Made by a program: the position numbers and the translations under genes. DNA of 64,000 nucleotides from Bacteroidaceae bacterium. GTDB lineage: Bacteria; Bacteroidota; Bacteroidia; Bacteroidales; Bacteroidaceae. Under the pieces are notes generated by a model that ran no database searches, was not told the origin of the DNA, and saw nothing but the letters and a program-made list of their open reading frames with translations. Shown one piece after another: positions 21,323-30,989 of this stretch (its first letter is position 1; the number at the start of each line of letters is the position of its first letter). The stretch lies in assembly GCA_900770665.1 (NCBI GenBank), contig CAAGKZ010000013.1, positions 1 to 64,000 on the forward strand, given 5' to 3'.

Positions 21323-21855
21323 TATTTACCCTCCAAAGTAAGCAGGCAATCAATTTCTGCATCAGCAGGAAATATAGCTCTACCTTTAAGACCTTCGAGT
21401 TCTATGATAAAGTTTATATAAACCTTTTTTGGATTGAGTTTCTGAACAAGATGATATGCTGCAAGCATTGTTCCGCCGGTAGCCAAAAGGTCATCATGTA
21501 TCAAAACTATATCATCTTCACAAATGGCATCCTTGTGAATTTCTATAGTATCACGACCATACTCCTTACCATAAGTCTCGCTTATAGTTTCAGCAGGCAG
21601 CTTACCGGGTTTACGGATGGGTACAAAACCAGCATTCAATTTAACAGCAAGTGACGATGCCATAACAAAACCTCTTGACTCAATGCCCACAATCTTTGTG
21701 ATACCTTTATCCTTATACATATCGTACAAAGCATTATCCATTTCGCGAAGACATTCAGGCTTTTTAAAGAGCGATGTAACATCCTTAAACTGTATTCCCG
21801 GAATAGGAAAATCGGGAATATTCCTTAAATTCTCAAGCAATAATTCTTTATTCAT
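21322..21855 (-). CDS. apt: Adenine phosphoribosyltransferase
   Basis: A 177-residue purine salvage enzyme that makes AMP from adenine and PRPP. The PRPP-binding motif is VLIHDDLLATGGTMLA, and the N-terminal RNIPDFPIPGIQFKDVT is diagnostic of Apt. I start it at the ATG at 21855 (MNKELLLEN), because a longer frame from 21894 would add 13 residues without family support and run into the parS-like palindrome. It lies between mnmG and uvrC in one operon. Confidence 0.95.
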   Translation of the reverse strand: MNKELLLENLRNIPDFPIPGIQFKDVTSLFKKPECLREMDNALYDMYKDKGITKIVGIESRGFVMASSLAVKLNAGFVPIRKPGKLPAETISETYGKEYGRDTIEIHKDAICEDDIVLIHDDLLATGGTMLAAYHLVQKLNPKKVYINFIIELEGLKGRAIFPADAEIDCLLTLEGK

Positions 21856-21892
21856 ATAATCTAAAAATTTAGTATCCGAGTTGTTGTTTCGC

Positions 21893-21918
21893 ACAAATGT
21901 TCCACGTGGAACATTTGT
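21893..21918. promoter_or_regulatory. parS-like centromere site
   Basis: A perfect 26-nt palindrome (13-bp arms, no loop) with the core TGTTCCACGTGGAACA, which matches the chromosomal parS consensus (TGTTNCACGTGNAACA) bound by ParB/Spo0J. It sits directly after the mnmG stop codon. mnmG (gidA) is an origin-proximal gene in many bacteria. An mRNA hairpin role between mnmG and apt is the alternative, but there is no U-run. Confidence 0.8.
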
Positions 21919-23790
21919 TTATTTCCGCATCAATACCAACAATACATTTATATCACTTGGCGACACACCGGGTATTCGACTTGCCTGCGCAAGAGTCTCG
22001 GGATTGATGGCTGTCAGTTTCTGTCGAGCTTCTGTAGAAAGTGATTCTAAAGTATTATAATCGAACTTACCCTTAATACGTATATTCTCCAAACGTATCA
22101 TCCGCTCGGCAAGTTCGCGCTCACGGTCAATATATCCCTTATATTTAATTTCAATTTCTGTAGCTTCTACAATCTCTTCGCGCTCATCACCCAATTTCTC
22201 GAGTTCGCGTTTCAGTGGTTGTATATAGTCGGCAATAGACTCAATTGTTATTTGAGGACGCTCGATAAGAGACACTAATTTACATCCACGCACGAGTGGG
22301 GTAGTACCAAGTTCCTCAAGACCTTTGTTTATCAAATCGGCTTTTATCGAGAAGTTGCTGATAAATTCTGTAAGCTTGGTAATCTGCTCTTTTTTATTAC
22401 ATAACTTAATATACCTTTCATCACTAGCCAAACCGATAGAGTGCGACTTCTCGGTGAGTCGCATATCGGCATTATCGGAACGCAACAGGATTCTATACTC
22501 GGCTCGTGATGTAAACATACGGTATGGTTCATCAACACCCTTTGTTACCAAATCATCTATGAGCACGCCAATATAAGCCTCATCACGACGAAGTATGAAA
22601 TCCTCTTTTGCGTCAATCTTCAATGCAGCATTGATACCGGCAACCAAACCCTGGCCGGCAGCCTCCTCGTAACCTGTTGTTCCGTTTACCTGGCCGGCAA
22701 AATATAAACCACCTATTACTTTTGATTCAAGTGTATGCTTGAGTTGGGTAGGGTCGAAATAGTCATACTCTATAGCATAACCGGGACGATAGGCCACAGC
22801 ATTTTCAAGTGCCGGAATTTTACGTAGTGCAGTAAGCTGTGCTTCCATTGGAAGCGATGATGAGAAACCATTCACATATATCTCCTGTGTTGTCTCACCC
22901 TCAGGTTCCAGAAATAGTAGATGTCTATCGCGCTCAGCAAAAGTGACAATCTTTGTTTCTATACTTGGGCAGTATCGTGGGCCGATACTCTGTATCTGTC
23001 CATTATAAAGTGGAGACTCATCAAGACTGTCACGTAAAATCTTATGTACCTCAGGGTTTGTATAGCATCCCCAGCATGGTAATTGTTTTAATTCACGCTT
23101 CGTGTCGCTGTATGAAAAACGATGAAAATCACAATCACCATCCTGAATATCAGTCAATTGTAGATTTATAGAGCGTTTATCAAGACGTACCGGAGTACCT
23201 GTTTTCATGCGTCCGGCAGATATACCGAGCTTTGTGATACTCTCGGTCAATCCCTTTGCAGCAGGCTCGGCAACACGTCCACCCTCTATCTGTACTTTAC
23301 CGATATGCATCAGTCCATTGAGGAATGTACCGGCTGTTATAATAACAGCCTTTGCTTTGAATTCGGCACCCATCTGTGTCTTTACCCCGACTACTTTACC
23401 ATCTTCAACAAGAAGTTCTATTGCTATATCCTGCCACATCTCAAGGTTAGGGATATTCTCAAGAATTTCTCGCCAATATTGGCTAAATTTCATTCTATCG
23501 CATTGAGCGCGGGGACTCCACATTGCAGGACCTTTTGAGCGGTTGAGCATACGGAACTGGATTGAAGCCTTGTCGGCAACAATACCGGTGTAGCCACCTA
23601 TGGCATCAATTTCCCTTACAATCTGTCCCTTGGCAATGCCACCTATTGCGGGATTACAGCTCATTTGAGCAATCTTGTTCATATCAATAGTCATCAGGCA
23701 AGTCTTTTTTCCAAGATTTGCCGCTGCTGCTGCCGCCTCGCACCCGGCGTGGCCCGCACCTATAACCAGAATATCATACTCAAATGTCAC
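21919..23790 (-). CDS. mnmG: tRNA uridine-5-carboxymethylaminomethyl modification enzyme MnmG (GidA)
   Basis: A 623-residue FAD protein that, with MnmE, puts the carboxymethylaminomethyl group on U34 of certain tRNAs. The N-terminal dinucleotide fold is [19 protein letters not shown], followed by [20 protein letters not shown]. The [12 protein letters not shown] and [20 protein letters not shown] motifs are present, and the C-terminal helical domain for MnmE/tRNA binding is complete. It has a good promoter and leads the operon to deoC. Confidence 0.97.
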   Translation of the reverse strand: MTFEYDILVIGAGHAGCEAAAAAANLGKKTCLMTIDMNKIAQMSCNPAIGGIAKGQIVREIDAIGGYTGIVADKASIQFRMLNRSKGPAMWSPRAQCDRMKFSQYWREILENIPNLEMWQDIAIELLVEDGKVVGVKTQMGAEFKAKAVIITAGTFLNGLMHIGKVQIEGGRVAEPAAKGLTESITKLGISAGRMKTGTPVRLDKRSINLQLTDIQDGDCDFHRFSYSDTKRELKQLPCWGCYTNPEVHKILRDSLDESPLYNGQIQSIGPRYCPSIETKIVTFAERDRHLLFLEPEGETTQEIYVNGFSSSLPMEAQLTALRKIPALENAVAYRPGYAIEYDYFDPTQLKHTLESKVIGGLYFAGQVNGTTGYEEAAGQGLVAGINAALKIDAKEDFILRRDEAYIGVLIDDLVTKGVDEPYRMFTSRAEYRILLRSDNADMRLTEKSHSIGLASDERYIKLCNKKEQITKLTEFISNFSIKADLINKGLEELGTTPLVRGCKLVSLIERPQITIESIADYIQPLKRELEKLGDEREEIVEATEIEIKYKGYIDRERELAERMIRLENIRIKGKFDYNTLESLSTEARQKLTAINPETLAQASRIPGVSPSDINVLLVLMRK

Positions 23791-23820
23791 CTTATAATAT
23801 ATTTCAATTTAAACAAGGAA

Positions 23821-23851
23821 CAAAAATAATACAACTTGTTGCATTCTCAAA
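23821..23851 (-). promoter_or_regulatory. Promoter for mnmG operon
   Basis: On the minus strand: TTTG (23848-23851), a 19-nt spacer, and TATTTTTG (23821-23828). It lies in the 85-nt gap between the metallophosphoesterase and mnmG and gives a short leader. Confidence 0.7.
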
Positions 23852-23875
23852 ATTTAAAAACACAAGTTGGTTAAA

Positions 23876-25057
23876 TTACTCTTTTCTGCGTAACTCAACG
23901 AGTGTAATTTCGGGACGTGCATTACCAAAACGTGCCAAATATCCTACACAACCTATACCATCGTTGATATACAATTTTCCTTTCTCCCTTTCATAAAGTC
24001 CACTCCACTCTTTATACATAAACCTTGCAGGAGACAAAGAACCGAATTTCATCTGCATAGCGTGTATGTGGCCCGACAATGTAAGATCACTGTACCCGCC
24101 ATCACAGATAGAATACCATAATTGTGGAAGATGTGATAAGGTAATATTGAATACAGAATCATTTACATTATTATATATACGACCTAAATCGACACCATTC
24201 ACAGCATCCATTGAATGCTTATACTCCAGTAATTCTTCATTATAATCGATACCGGTTAAAGATATCGAGTCATTGCCTCTGTGAATATAAACAGTGCTGT
24301 CTTGCAAAACCACCCATCCCGCACTCTCCATCTTTGATACAAGACCGGCTATATTATCATCTCTTTTCGCCTTATTCGAGTTTTTTATATATGCGCCGGT
24401 ATCATGGTTACCCAAAACCATAAAAACCCCGTCACGAGCTTTTAAACGAGAATATTCAACAAGTAAAGTTTCAGTAATCTCTGAGTGGTGTACATTTATT
24501 ATATCTCCACCAAAAAACACAGCGTCAACATCAAGAGAATTAATAATATCTGTTATTTCTCTAATCTCTTTGACCGGATTTACCATTGAACCTGTGTGAA
24601 TATCCGAAATAAAGGCAAATCGGTACCCATTGAACTCTTCCGGAAGGTTGTTATAATACAATTCAACCTCTTTTACCTTATAGTCGGTGCGCGTTATAAA
24701 GATAGAGTATATGAATGTAATCATCAGTGCCGATGAAACCGTTGCTGCTATCCATAACCAGCATTTACGCTTTGTCGGTAACCAGAAAAGGTAAAATAAA
24801 AGACGTGGTATCGACAAGGCAAGATAAGTTGTCAACATACCCATGGACAACTTCATCATGAAAGCGCAATTCTGCTCGTTTATGAGAAAATACATGAGCA
24901 AAGGAGTTAACACTATAAGCAGATATGATAACGCCAATACAGAAAGAAAAGAGTATTTAATCCATTTACTTATTGAACTGCCATTTATACGCTTGTACGC
25001 CACGTAGTCAAGATATATTCCTATCAGGACTATTACTATTGTCATTACTATTGTCAT
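23876..25057 (-). CDS. Membrane-anchored metallophosphoesterase (YkuE-like)
   Basis: A 393-residue protein with four N-terminal membrane segments (within residues 1-125) followed by a calcineurin-like phosphoesterase domain. The metal-binding motifs appear in order: FISDIHTGS, FFGGDIIN, VLGNHDTG and LSGHIHAMQ. Relatives act on phosphorylated lipids such as UDP-diacylglucosamine or on unknown substrates; the target here is not clear. The start codon lies in a tandem 12-nt repeat (25034-25057), so translation could begin at 25057 or 25045. It is the first gene left of the candidate oriC. Confidence 0.88.
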   Translation of the reverse strand: MTIVMTIVIVLIGIYLDYVAYKRINGSSISKWIKYSFLSVLALSYLLIVLTPLLMYFLINEQNCAFMMKLSMGMLTTYLALSIPRLLFYLFWLPTKRKCWLWIAATVSSALMITFIYSIFITRTDYKVKEVELYYNNLPEEFNGYRFAFISDIHTGSMVNPVKEIREITDIINSLDVDAVFFGGDIINVHHSEITETLLVEYSRLKARDGVFMVLGNHDTGAYIKNSNKAKRDDNIAGLVSKMESAGWVVLQDSTVYIHRGNDSISLTGIDYNEELLEYKHSMDAVNGVDLGRIYNNVNDSVFNITLSHLPQLWYSICDGGYSDLTLSGHIHAMQMKFGSLSPARFMYKEWSGLYEREKGKLYINDGIGCVGYLARFGNARPEITLVELRRKE

Positions 25058-25594
25058 GCTTTATCTGTCTGTTATGTTAATAGAGATACCTAATATTACC
25101 TGGTTTTTAATTATCCACTCTTTCAACCGATTTTATATTATATATATCCTTTTTTAAAAAATAAAAAAATCAAAAACAACAATAAATCCTGTTGATAGTG
25201 GTGAGAAAAAATGTCAATTAAACTTGCTTATTGAGTTATTAGTTTAAGAGAAATAGATATCCACATATTATTAACAAGTCAAATTATTGGTAAATAACAA
25301 ATTAATGTATGTTATCAACAGTTTTGAAATATAAATTTATACTGATAAATATTGTTCACATAAGTGTTGAAAACTGTTGATATCGTACTTTAAAAAAAGT
25401 CTTTAAAAAGTGGTAAAATAATTTGGTGTTTTAATAACATCGTCGGCTTATCAAATTGTTTAGAAAAACAAAATCGGAATACCAATTTTTTCTCTCAATT
25501 TATCAAACAGTTTTCAACGGGTTATCAACACTGTTTTTAACAATCACTCATTGTACTCTTTGCAAATGTACTATTTTACCTTTTTATATAATAA
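25058..25594. other. Candidate chromosomal replication origin (oriC)
   Basis: About 540 bases of AT-rich DNA with no gene. DnaA-box-like 9-mers cluster here: TTATCAACA exactly at 25312-25320 and 25522-25530 (plus), and its complement at 25647-25655 just outside. One-base variants lie at 25190-25198 and 25375-25383 (minus). TTATCCACA-like sites lie at 25111-25119 and 25257-25265, with weaker TTATCAAA sites at 25448 and 25500. A very AT-rich run at about 25128-25180 could be the unwinding element. mnmG and a parS-like site are within 4 kb. This is inference; no dnaA gene is in the window. Confidence 0.65.
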
Positions 25595-25633
25595 AAAAAT
25601 GTAGCCCATGTTACAAACAAAGGCTACATTTTT
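25595..25633 (-). terminator. Terminator of the aminotransferase operon
   Basis: AAAAATGTAGCC (25595-25606) pairs with GGCTACATTTTT (25622-25633), with a T-run on the minus-strand exit. It ends the lptG-ribBA-aminotransferase transcript before it can enter the candidate origin. Confidence 0.85.
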
Positions 25634-25659
25634 ATCATGTTACTTCTGTTGATAAGCTT

Positions 25660-26853
25660 TTACTGTAGTTTTGCAAGCGCTTCCTTTATGCGGCGTATAG
25701 CCTCGATGATATTCTCATCGCTTGTGGCGTAGCTCATTCTGAAACATTCCGGTGCACCGAATGATGTACCGCCAACGGCTGCCACGTGAGCCTCGGTCAA
25801 CAAGTACATTGCAAGGTCGTCGCTGTTGTTGATAACAGTTCCGTTGTAGCTCTTGCCATAGAATGAGCTGCACTTTGGGAACAGGTAGAACGCACCCTCG
25901 GGAACATTAACCTCAAGACCGGGAATCTCCTTTGCAAGCTTTACAATGAGGTCGCGGCGGCGCTGGAATGCCTGGCGCATCTCCTCAACAGGCTCCTGTG
26001 AACCGGTGTAGGCCTCTAATGATGCCATCTGTGAAACAGAGCAAGGTCCGCTGGTGTACTGTCCCTGCAGCTTGTTACAGCCCTTTACAATCCATTCGGC
26101 AGCGGCAAGGTAACCAATTCTCCAACCTGTCATTGCATACGCCTTTGACACACCGTTGATGATGATTACACGCTCTCTAATCTCCTCGAACTGTGCAATA
26201 CTCTCGTGTTTGCCAACATAGCTTATGTGCTCATAAATCTCATCGGCAACAACAAAAACCTGTGGATATTTTGCAAGTACATCGGCAAGCTCTTTAAGTT
26301 CCTCCTTCGTATATACCGAACCTGTTGGGTTTGATGGTGAACAAAGGATAAGCATCTTTGTCTTTGGTGTGATGGCAGCCTCAAGTTGTGCACCGGTAAT
26401 TTTGAAGTTCTGCTCGATACCTGCGCTCACAATGACGGGTGTACCGTCAGTAAGCTTTACCATATCGGGGTAGCTCACCCAATAGGGAGCAGGTACAATA
26501 ACCTCATCGCCGGGGTTTACAAGCGCCATTATGGCGTTGCAGACAGCCTGCTTTGCACCGTTTGATACAGAAATCTGTGTCTCCTTGAACTCAAGTCCGT
26601 TCTCATTTTTGAGTTTTTCAACAATAGCCTTGCGCAGTGAAGGATAACCAGGAACGGGTGAGTAGCGTGACCAGTTGTCATCAATAGCCTGTTTTGCTGC
26701 AGCCTTAATGGCATCGGGAGTGTTGAAGTCTGGTTCACCTACACTCATATTGATAACATCTACGCCCTGTGCTTTCAACTCCTGGCTCTTCTGTGACATA
26801 GCCAATGTTGCCGATGGCGCCAATCGGTTAACGCGGTCTGATAATTTGTTCAT
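25660..26853 (-). CDS. Class I PLP-dependent aminotransferase (aspartate aminotransferase type)
   Basis: A 397-residue fold-type I enzyme, closest in look to the Ib aspartate aminotransferases that interconvert aspartate and 2-oxoglutarate with oxaloacetate and glutamate. The PLP Lys is in INGVSKAYAMTGWRIGY. NMSVGEPDFNTPD near the N-terminus and LCSPSNPTGSVY are typical, and the FRMSYATSDE Arg binds the substrate carboxylate. I chose the ATG at 26853; a longer frame to 26961 overlaps ribBA and adds residues with no family likeness. It starts 13 nt after ribBA. Prephenate or other substrates are possible. Confidence 0.93.
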   Translation of the reverse strand: MNKLSDRVNRLAPSATLAMSQKSQELKAQGVDVINMSVGEPDFNTPDAIKAAAKQAIDDNWSRYSPVPGYPSLRKAIVEKLKNENGLEFKETQISVSNGAKQAVCNAIMALVNPGDEVIVPAPYWVSYPDMVKLTDGTPVIVSAGIEQNFKITGAQLEAAITPKTKMLILCSPSNPTGSVYTKEELKELADVLAKYPQVFVVADEIYEHISYVGKHESIAQFEEIRERVIIINGVSKAYAMTGWRIGYLAAAEWIVKGCNKLQGQYTSGPCSVSQMASLEAYTGSQEPVEEMRQAFQRRRDLIVKLAKEIPGLEVNVPEGAFYLFPKCSSFYGKSYNGTVINNSDDLAMYLLTEAHVAAVGGTSFGAPECFRMSYATSDENIIEAIRRIKEALAKLQ

Positions 26854-26866
26854 ATTATTATATTTG

Positions 26867-28090
26867 TTAGTTATTATCCTTGGAAAAATGAAACGTATGT
26901 CCCATACGCTCAGCCTTTGTATGCAGATAGCGCGAGTTATGACTATTAGGCTCAATCTCAATGCCTACAATCTCTGTTATTGTAAGTCCGTAGCTTTCGA
27001 GTCCAATTCTCTTTACCGGATTATTGGTAATAAGACGCATATTGTGTACGCCCACTTTGCGCAGAATCTCGGCACCTACACCGTAATCCCTTTCATCGGC
27101 CTTGAATCCAAGACAAAGGTTCGCATCCACAGTGTCCATACCCTCTTCCTGCAGTTTATATGCGCGCATCTTGTTCATGAGTCCAATGCCGCGTCCCTCC
27201 TGATTAAGATATACAATAACACCCTTTCCGGTCTCGTTTATGAGTTTCATAGCCTCGTGAAGCTGTGAACCGCAGTCGCATCGCTGTGAACCGAATATGT
27301 CACCTGTAATACAAGATGAGTGTACACGTACAAGAATAGGCTCATCCTCCTTCCACTCACCCTTGATGAGTGCCACATGCTCCAGTCCGTTCGATTTCTG
27401 ACGGAATGGTATAAGACGGAAATGTCCGAACTCTGTTGGCATGTCAACCTCCTCGCCTTGTTCAACAATAGACTCCTTCTTTAGTCTGTACTCAATGAGG
27501 TCTTTTATTGATATAATCTTGAGATTGTGTTCTTTTGCTATCTCAATCAGCTGTGGCATACGTGCCATAGTGCCATCCTCGTTCATAATCTCAATGAGCG
27601 CGGCGGCAGGGTAGAGTCCAGCCAGGCGTGCAAGGTCAATGCTGGCCTCGGTGTGTCCGGCACGGCGCAGAACACCATTATCTTGTGCATACAAAGGATT
27701 GATGTGTCCGGGACGTGCGAATGTCTCGGGTTTGCTGTCGGGCGATGCAAGTGCTTTTATAGTGGCTGCACGGTCGGCTGTAGAGACTCCTGTTGAGCAA
27801 CCTTCAACCTTGTCTATGGTAACAGTGAAAGGTGTTCCAAGCAGGCTTGTGTTGGAACTTACCTGTGGAGCGAGGTCAAGCTCCTTGCAACGCGACATTG
27901 TTATTGGGGCACACAGCACTCCACGTCCGTTCTTGAGCATGAAATTAACCGCTTCGGGTGTAATCTTTTCTGCAGCTATAATAAAGTCACCTTCATTCTC
28001 TCTGTCCTCATCGTCTACCACAATAAGGAACTTACCCTCCCTGAAATCGTCAAGAGCCTCCTCAATTGTATTTAATTTAAAGTTGTTCAT
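26867..28090 (-). CDS. ribBA: Bifunctional DHBP synthase / GTP cyclohydrolase II
   Basis: A 407-residue fusion for the two entry steps of riboflavin synthesis. The N-terminal half (about 1-205) is 3,4-dihydroxy-2-butanone 4-phosphate synthase, with the acidic loop [13 protein letters not shown] and [14 protein letters not shown]. The C-terminal half is GTP cyclohydrolase II, with the zinc ligands in [20 protein letters not shown] and the [16 protein letters not shown] segment. The start overlaps lptG by 4 nt. No FMN riboswitch is evident upstream. Confidence 0.97.
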   Translation of the reverse strand: MNNFKLNTIEEALDDFREGKFLIVVDDEDRENEGDFIIAAEKITPEAVNFMLKNGRGVLCAPITMSRCKELDLAPQVSSNTSLLGTPFTVTIDKVEGCSTGVSTADRAATIKALASPDSKPETFARPGHINPLYAQDNGVLRRAGHTEASIDLARLAGLYPAAALIEIMNEDGTMARMPQLIEIAKEHNLKIISIKDLIEYRLKKESIVEQGEEVDMPTEFGHFRLIPFRQKSNGLEHVALIKGEWKEDEPILVRVHSSCITGDIFGSQRCDCGSQLHEAMKLINETGKGVIVYLNQEGRGIGLMNKMRAYKLQEEGMDTVDANLCLGFKADERDYGVGAEILRKVGVHNMRLITNNPVKRIGLESYGLTITEIVGIEIEPNSHNSRYLHTKAERMGHTFHFSKDNN

Positions 28091-30012
28091 TGATTTATAT
28101 TTATAAGTTTTTCTTTTTTAATAATTCTGATAATCTCTCTTGTCTTTAATTCAACTTTTGTAATATCTATCAATAGTTTAGTTCTGAATCTTATTGAACG
28201 TGCATATACCAGCAAACTTACAGGTAATATCAATAACAGTATAATATTCATCCACCTTTTTTTGAATGGAGATGATACAGGTTTTACGGCCAATACCGGT
28301 ATGTCATTCAATTGTGCTATTATTTTTCTGTATTTACTGTTGCTAAGTTCTTCAATGGTATTTTCAAGTTTTTCGTTAAGCCTGAACAAAATATCATCCT
28401 TTTCATTAAAGAACACCTTTTGTATTGTAGGTAACTTTTTAAGGTTGTTGTTTATTTTGTAAAGGCGTGCAATATCATATATATCCTTCAGGTTATTAAA
28501 GCACTTTTCATAATCCGGTGTTTCAATAATAATCTCCTTTAGAGGTATCTCTCTCTTTTCGGATATTATGAACAGATTCTTGAAGAAGTTCTTTATTGCA
28601 TCGTTCTTGAGTATACCCGAATCCTTGTTTGCCTGGTGTGTAAAGAACAATCCCAGCGGCAAAAGAATCATGGTACTCAACCATGAGCCGAACCATATTT
28701 CCCAAACACCTTCACTGGCTCTTTTTGATCCCGAGGTATCAAGTATGTAATAAAGAATGAATGTTGCTACCGATATTATGACCGGATATCCCAAGCCACC
28801 TTTTCTTACAATAGATCCCAATGATGCGCCAATAAGCAGGAATATTATACATCCCAATGAAAGAGTAATCTTTTCCCACCAAAATATTTTATGCTTGTTG
28901 AGATCCTTGTCAAGCTGATGCAGTATTTTATCGTTTATTTCATATGTATTTTTTAGGCTTGTTATGTTTCTTAAGGCATCCCTTTTCCACATCAGCTTGT
29001 TTTTATTGGTAGAAGAGTTGTATATACTGTCGACATCCATCCTGTATATACCTTCGTTCATCATCAATACGGAATCATTGCGGTCAAGGAGTACCTTATC
29101 ATTATAATTGTTGCTTCGCCTCAGCATTCTCAGATTTTCTCTGCCAATACTGTCATTTGCCATCTTCAAAGAGTCGACATCCTTTTCAAGTTCCCTCATA
29201 TTCTTTCCATCGGCCCTTGTCTTTAGAAAATCGGCATCCTGTATTTCAAAACCACCATCAGTTTCAATAATCACATCCTTCCTTATAAAACTTTCGCGTC
29301 GGTACGGAGTGTTTTTTTTGTTTATATCTTCTTCATCAAGGTTTGAGAACTGCTCACCTGAGAACATTGACAATAACATATATTTTTCATCAATGGTATT
29401 TTTAATTACAGCCGAGTCAGAGACAAGTATGTTTGTCTTTTCGAAACCGGCCGACATGTCATATATTGTAACATCATAAAGCATACCGGTTTCTTTATCC
29501 TTGTGGTTTACATATATGCTGTATCCTTCTATTTTGTTGTAGAATATCCTTTCTACAATATCGCTTTCAGGTGATGTCTGCTTGATTGAGTACATCATCC
29601 TCAAGAGTTTTTTTTGCGCCAAAGGGGTTACATAATTCTGGAAATAGAATGAAACTCCACCCAATAAAGTACAGCATACAATCAATGGTATGATTGTCCT
29701 TATCAGCGGTATTCCGGCAGCTTTGATGGCTAGTAATTCAAATTTCTCACCAAGATTACCGAATGTCATCAGTGCAGCAAGAAGTATGGCCAGTGGTAGC
29801 GCTTTTGAAATGAGCGATACAGAACCCAGCATAAAGAATTGTGAGACAATGGACATGTCCAGTCCCTTGTCAACAAAGTCGTCAATCCATTTCCATAACA
29901 ACTGAATGATGAAGATGAAAAGACAAATGAAAAAGGTAGCCATCAAGTTTTTCAGAAAGGCTTTTATAATGAAAATATCCAACTTTTTTATGTAAAACCT
30001 GGGAAATTTCAT
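28087..30012 (-). CDS. LptF/LptG family lipopolysaccharide export permease (YjgP/YjgQ)
   Basis: A 641-residue inner-membrane protein. Like LptF/LptG, it has N-terminal membrane helices (within about 14-120), a long periplasmic jellyroll-like region (about 130-360) and further helices (about 370-460). These permeases work with LptB to extract LPS and pass it to the periplasmic bridge. About 180 more residues follow, with a late membrane segment near 585-605, an extension common in Bacteroidales members. Which paralogue (F or G) it is cannot be told. First gene of the operon with ribBA and the aminotransferase. Confidence 0.9.
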   Translation of the reverse strand: MKFPRFYIKKLDIFIIKAFLKNLMATFFICLFIFIIQLLWKWIDDFVDKGLDMSIVSQFFMLGSVSLISKALPLAILLAALMTFGNLGEKFELLAIKAAGIPLIRTIIPLIVCCTLLGGVSFYFQNYVTPLAQKKLLRMMYSIKQTSPESDIVERIFYNKIEGYSIYVNHKDKETGMLYDVTIYDMSAGFEKTNILVSDSAVIKNTIDEKYMLLSMFSGEQFSNLDEEDINKKNTPYRRESFIRKDVIIETDGGFEIQDADFLKTRADGKNMRELEKDVDSLKMANDSIGRENLRMLRRSNNYNDKVLLDRNDSVLMMNEGIYRMDVDSIYNSSTNKNKLMWKRDALRNITSLKNTYEINDKILHQLDKDLNKHKIFWWEKITLSLGCIIFLLIGASLGSIVRKGGLGYPVIISVATFILYYILDTSGSKRASEGVWEIWFGSWLSTMILLPLGLFFTHQANKDSGILKNDAIKNFFKNLFIISEKREIPLKEIIIETPDYEKCFNNLKDIYDIARLYKINNNLKKLPTIQKVFFNEKDDILFRLNEKLENTIEELSNSKYRKIIAQLNDIPVLAVKPVSSPFKKRWMNIILLLILPVSLLVYARSIRFRTKLLIDITKVELKTREIIRIIKKEKLININQ

Positions 30013-30057
30013 ATTAATCTTGATGCTGTCCTTGCTGTTAATTTTTTTATATATAAA

Positions 30058-30102
30058 GCACAGAAATCTGTAACATCTATGTTGTATTACAGTTTCCTGT
30101 GC
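30058..30102 (-). other. Imperfect 16-bp inverted repeat in the lptG leader
   Basis: GCACAGAAATCTGTAA (30058-30073) pairs with the segment at 30087-30102 in 14 of 16 positions around a 13-nt loop. It lies between the predicted -7 element and the lptG start, so it would form a leader hairpin. It could also end transcripts from the START-like gene. Confidence 0.5.
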
Positions 30103-30135
30103 AAATTTAGCATATTTTTTGGTTTATATGGCAAA
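30102..30135 (-). promoter_or_regulatory. Promoter for lptG-ribBA operon
   Basis: On the minus strand: TTTG (30132-30135), a 22-nt spacer, and TAAATTTG (30102-30109). The leader to the lptG ATG would be about 85 nt. Confidence 0.55.
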
Positions 30136-30146
30136 AAAACTCACCA

Positions 30147-30527
30147 TTACATACCTGATTGCCTTCTTAAATTTTCAATTTGTGAGTTCCACAACTCTTT
30201 TTGGTCCTCAATTTCGTCTTTGTCGGCAAAATCAATAATCTCAAGAGTGTTTTCGCGTGTCAGTTCGTTGTATGAAATTCTCATTTCAAAAAACGTATTC
30301 TGTGATTCATCGTCCCACCTGAATTTGACATACACTCCATTTCTTTGCGATATAAGGTGTGCCACTTTTTTTTCAGTCTTGCCCCAATAGAAATTGTATG
30401 TACGGTCAATACTTTCTACTTTGTCGGCAAACCATGGCGATAATCCGGCAGTTGTTCCAATATATTTCCATATCATTACAGCACTGCCTTTCATTGGGTA
30501 TTCAAGAAATATTTTCTCCTTACTCAT
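30147..30527 (-). CDS. START-like domain protein
   Basis: A 126-residue small cytoplasmic protein with no signal or membrane segment. The fold looks like the START/AHSA1 (Bet v1-like) family: an N-terminal strand-helix region (SAVMIWKYIGTTAGLSPWFADKV), a central sheet and a long C-terminal helix. Close relatives are widespread in Bacteroidales but have no assigned function. Single gene with a TAACTTTG -7 box upstream. Confidence 0.8.
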   Translation of the reverse strand: MSKEKIFLEYPMKGSAVMIWKYIGTTAGLSPWFADKVESIDRTYNFYWGKTEKKVAHLISQRNGVYVKFRWDDESQNTFFEMRISYNELTRENTLEIIDFADKDEIEDQKELWNSQIENLRRQSGM

Positions 30528-30536
30528 ATTTTAACG

Positions 30537-30544
30537 CAAAGTTA
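30537..30544 (-). promoter_or_regulatory. Putative -7 element for the START-like gene
   Basis: TAACTTTG on the minus strand, an exact TAnnTTTG match, 9 nt before the start codon. This would give a nearly leaderless transcript. No clean -33 box is seen. Confidence 0.4.
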
Positions 30545-30691
30545 TATGGTTTAACAAGTTATATATCTGTCGCAATTTAATAATTATAAATTACAAATAC
30601 AATACATACCATTTATTTATACGCTTTTTTTAGAAATATTTTCTGTTTTTTATAAGTCTTGGAATTTTTTTTGACGAAAAGTGATAAAAAA

Positions 30692-30723
30692 TTTGCCAAA
30701 TCAAAATTATAGACATATCTTTG
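30692..30723 (+). promoter_or_regulatory. Promoter of the tRNA gene
   Basis: TTTG (30692-30695), a 20-nt spacer, and TATCTTTG (30716-30723), an excellent Bacteroidetes promoter just upstream of the tRNA. Confidence 0.8.
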
Positions 30724-30740
30724 CACCGCAAAAATGCGAT

Positions 30741-30814
30741 GGCGAGATAGCTCAGCTGGTTAGAGCGCATGATTCATAATCATGAGGTCCCCGGTTCAAT
30801 CCCGGGTCTCGCTA
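30741..30814 (+). tRNA. tRNA with CAT anticodon (elongator Met, or Ile2)
   Basis: A 74-nt cloverleaf. The acceptor stem GGCGAGA pairs with TCTCGCT (G1-U72 wobble) and the discriminator base is A. Other parts are the D-arm GCTC/GAGC, anticodon stem CATGA/TCATG with loop TTCATAA (anticodon 30775-30777), and T-arm CCCGG/CCGGG. CCA is not encoded. The anticodon stem lacks the three G-C pairs of initiator tRNA, so it is an elongator Met tRNA or a lysidine-modified Ile2 tRNA. Confidence 0.95.
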
Positions 30815-30819
30815 CTCAT

Positions 30820-30854
30820 AAAGGAGAAGGTTTAGGCTTTCTCCTTTATTTTTT
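30820..30854 (+). terminator. Terminator after the tRNA
   Basis: AAAGGAGAA (30820-30828) pairs with TTCTCCTTT (30839-30847), followed by ATTTTTT. It is a classic intrinsic terminator, 6 nt past the tRNA end. Confidence 0.9.
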
Positions 30855-30929
30855 GGTCCATTTTGTTACTTTTTTTATATTTTCCTCCATTTTTATATAA
30901 CTTGGTATTAAAATTTTAAAAAAAGTGTG

Positions 30930-30937
30930 TATGTTTG
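30930..30937 (+). promoter_or_regulatory. -7 element for the 30990 membrane protein gene
   Basis: TATGTTTG, an exact TAnnTTTG. Transcription would start near 30944, leaving a leader of about 45 nt. No TTTG at standard -33 distance. Confidence 0.5.
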
Positions 30938-30989
30938 CAATATGTTATTAACATTGGCAGGCATATATTAATATTTAAATTATATAATT

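Noticed and set aside
26854..26961. N-terminal extension of the aminotransferase to 26961
   Set aside because: It overlaps the end of ribBA and its residues do not look like the family; the ATG at 26853 fits.
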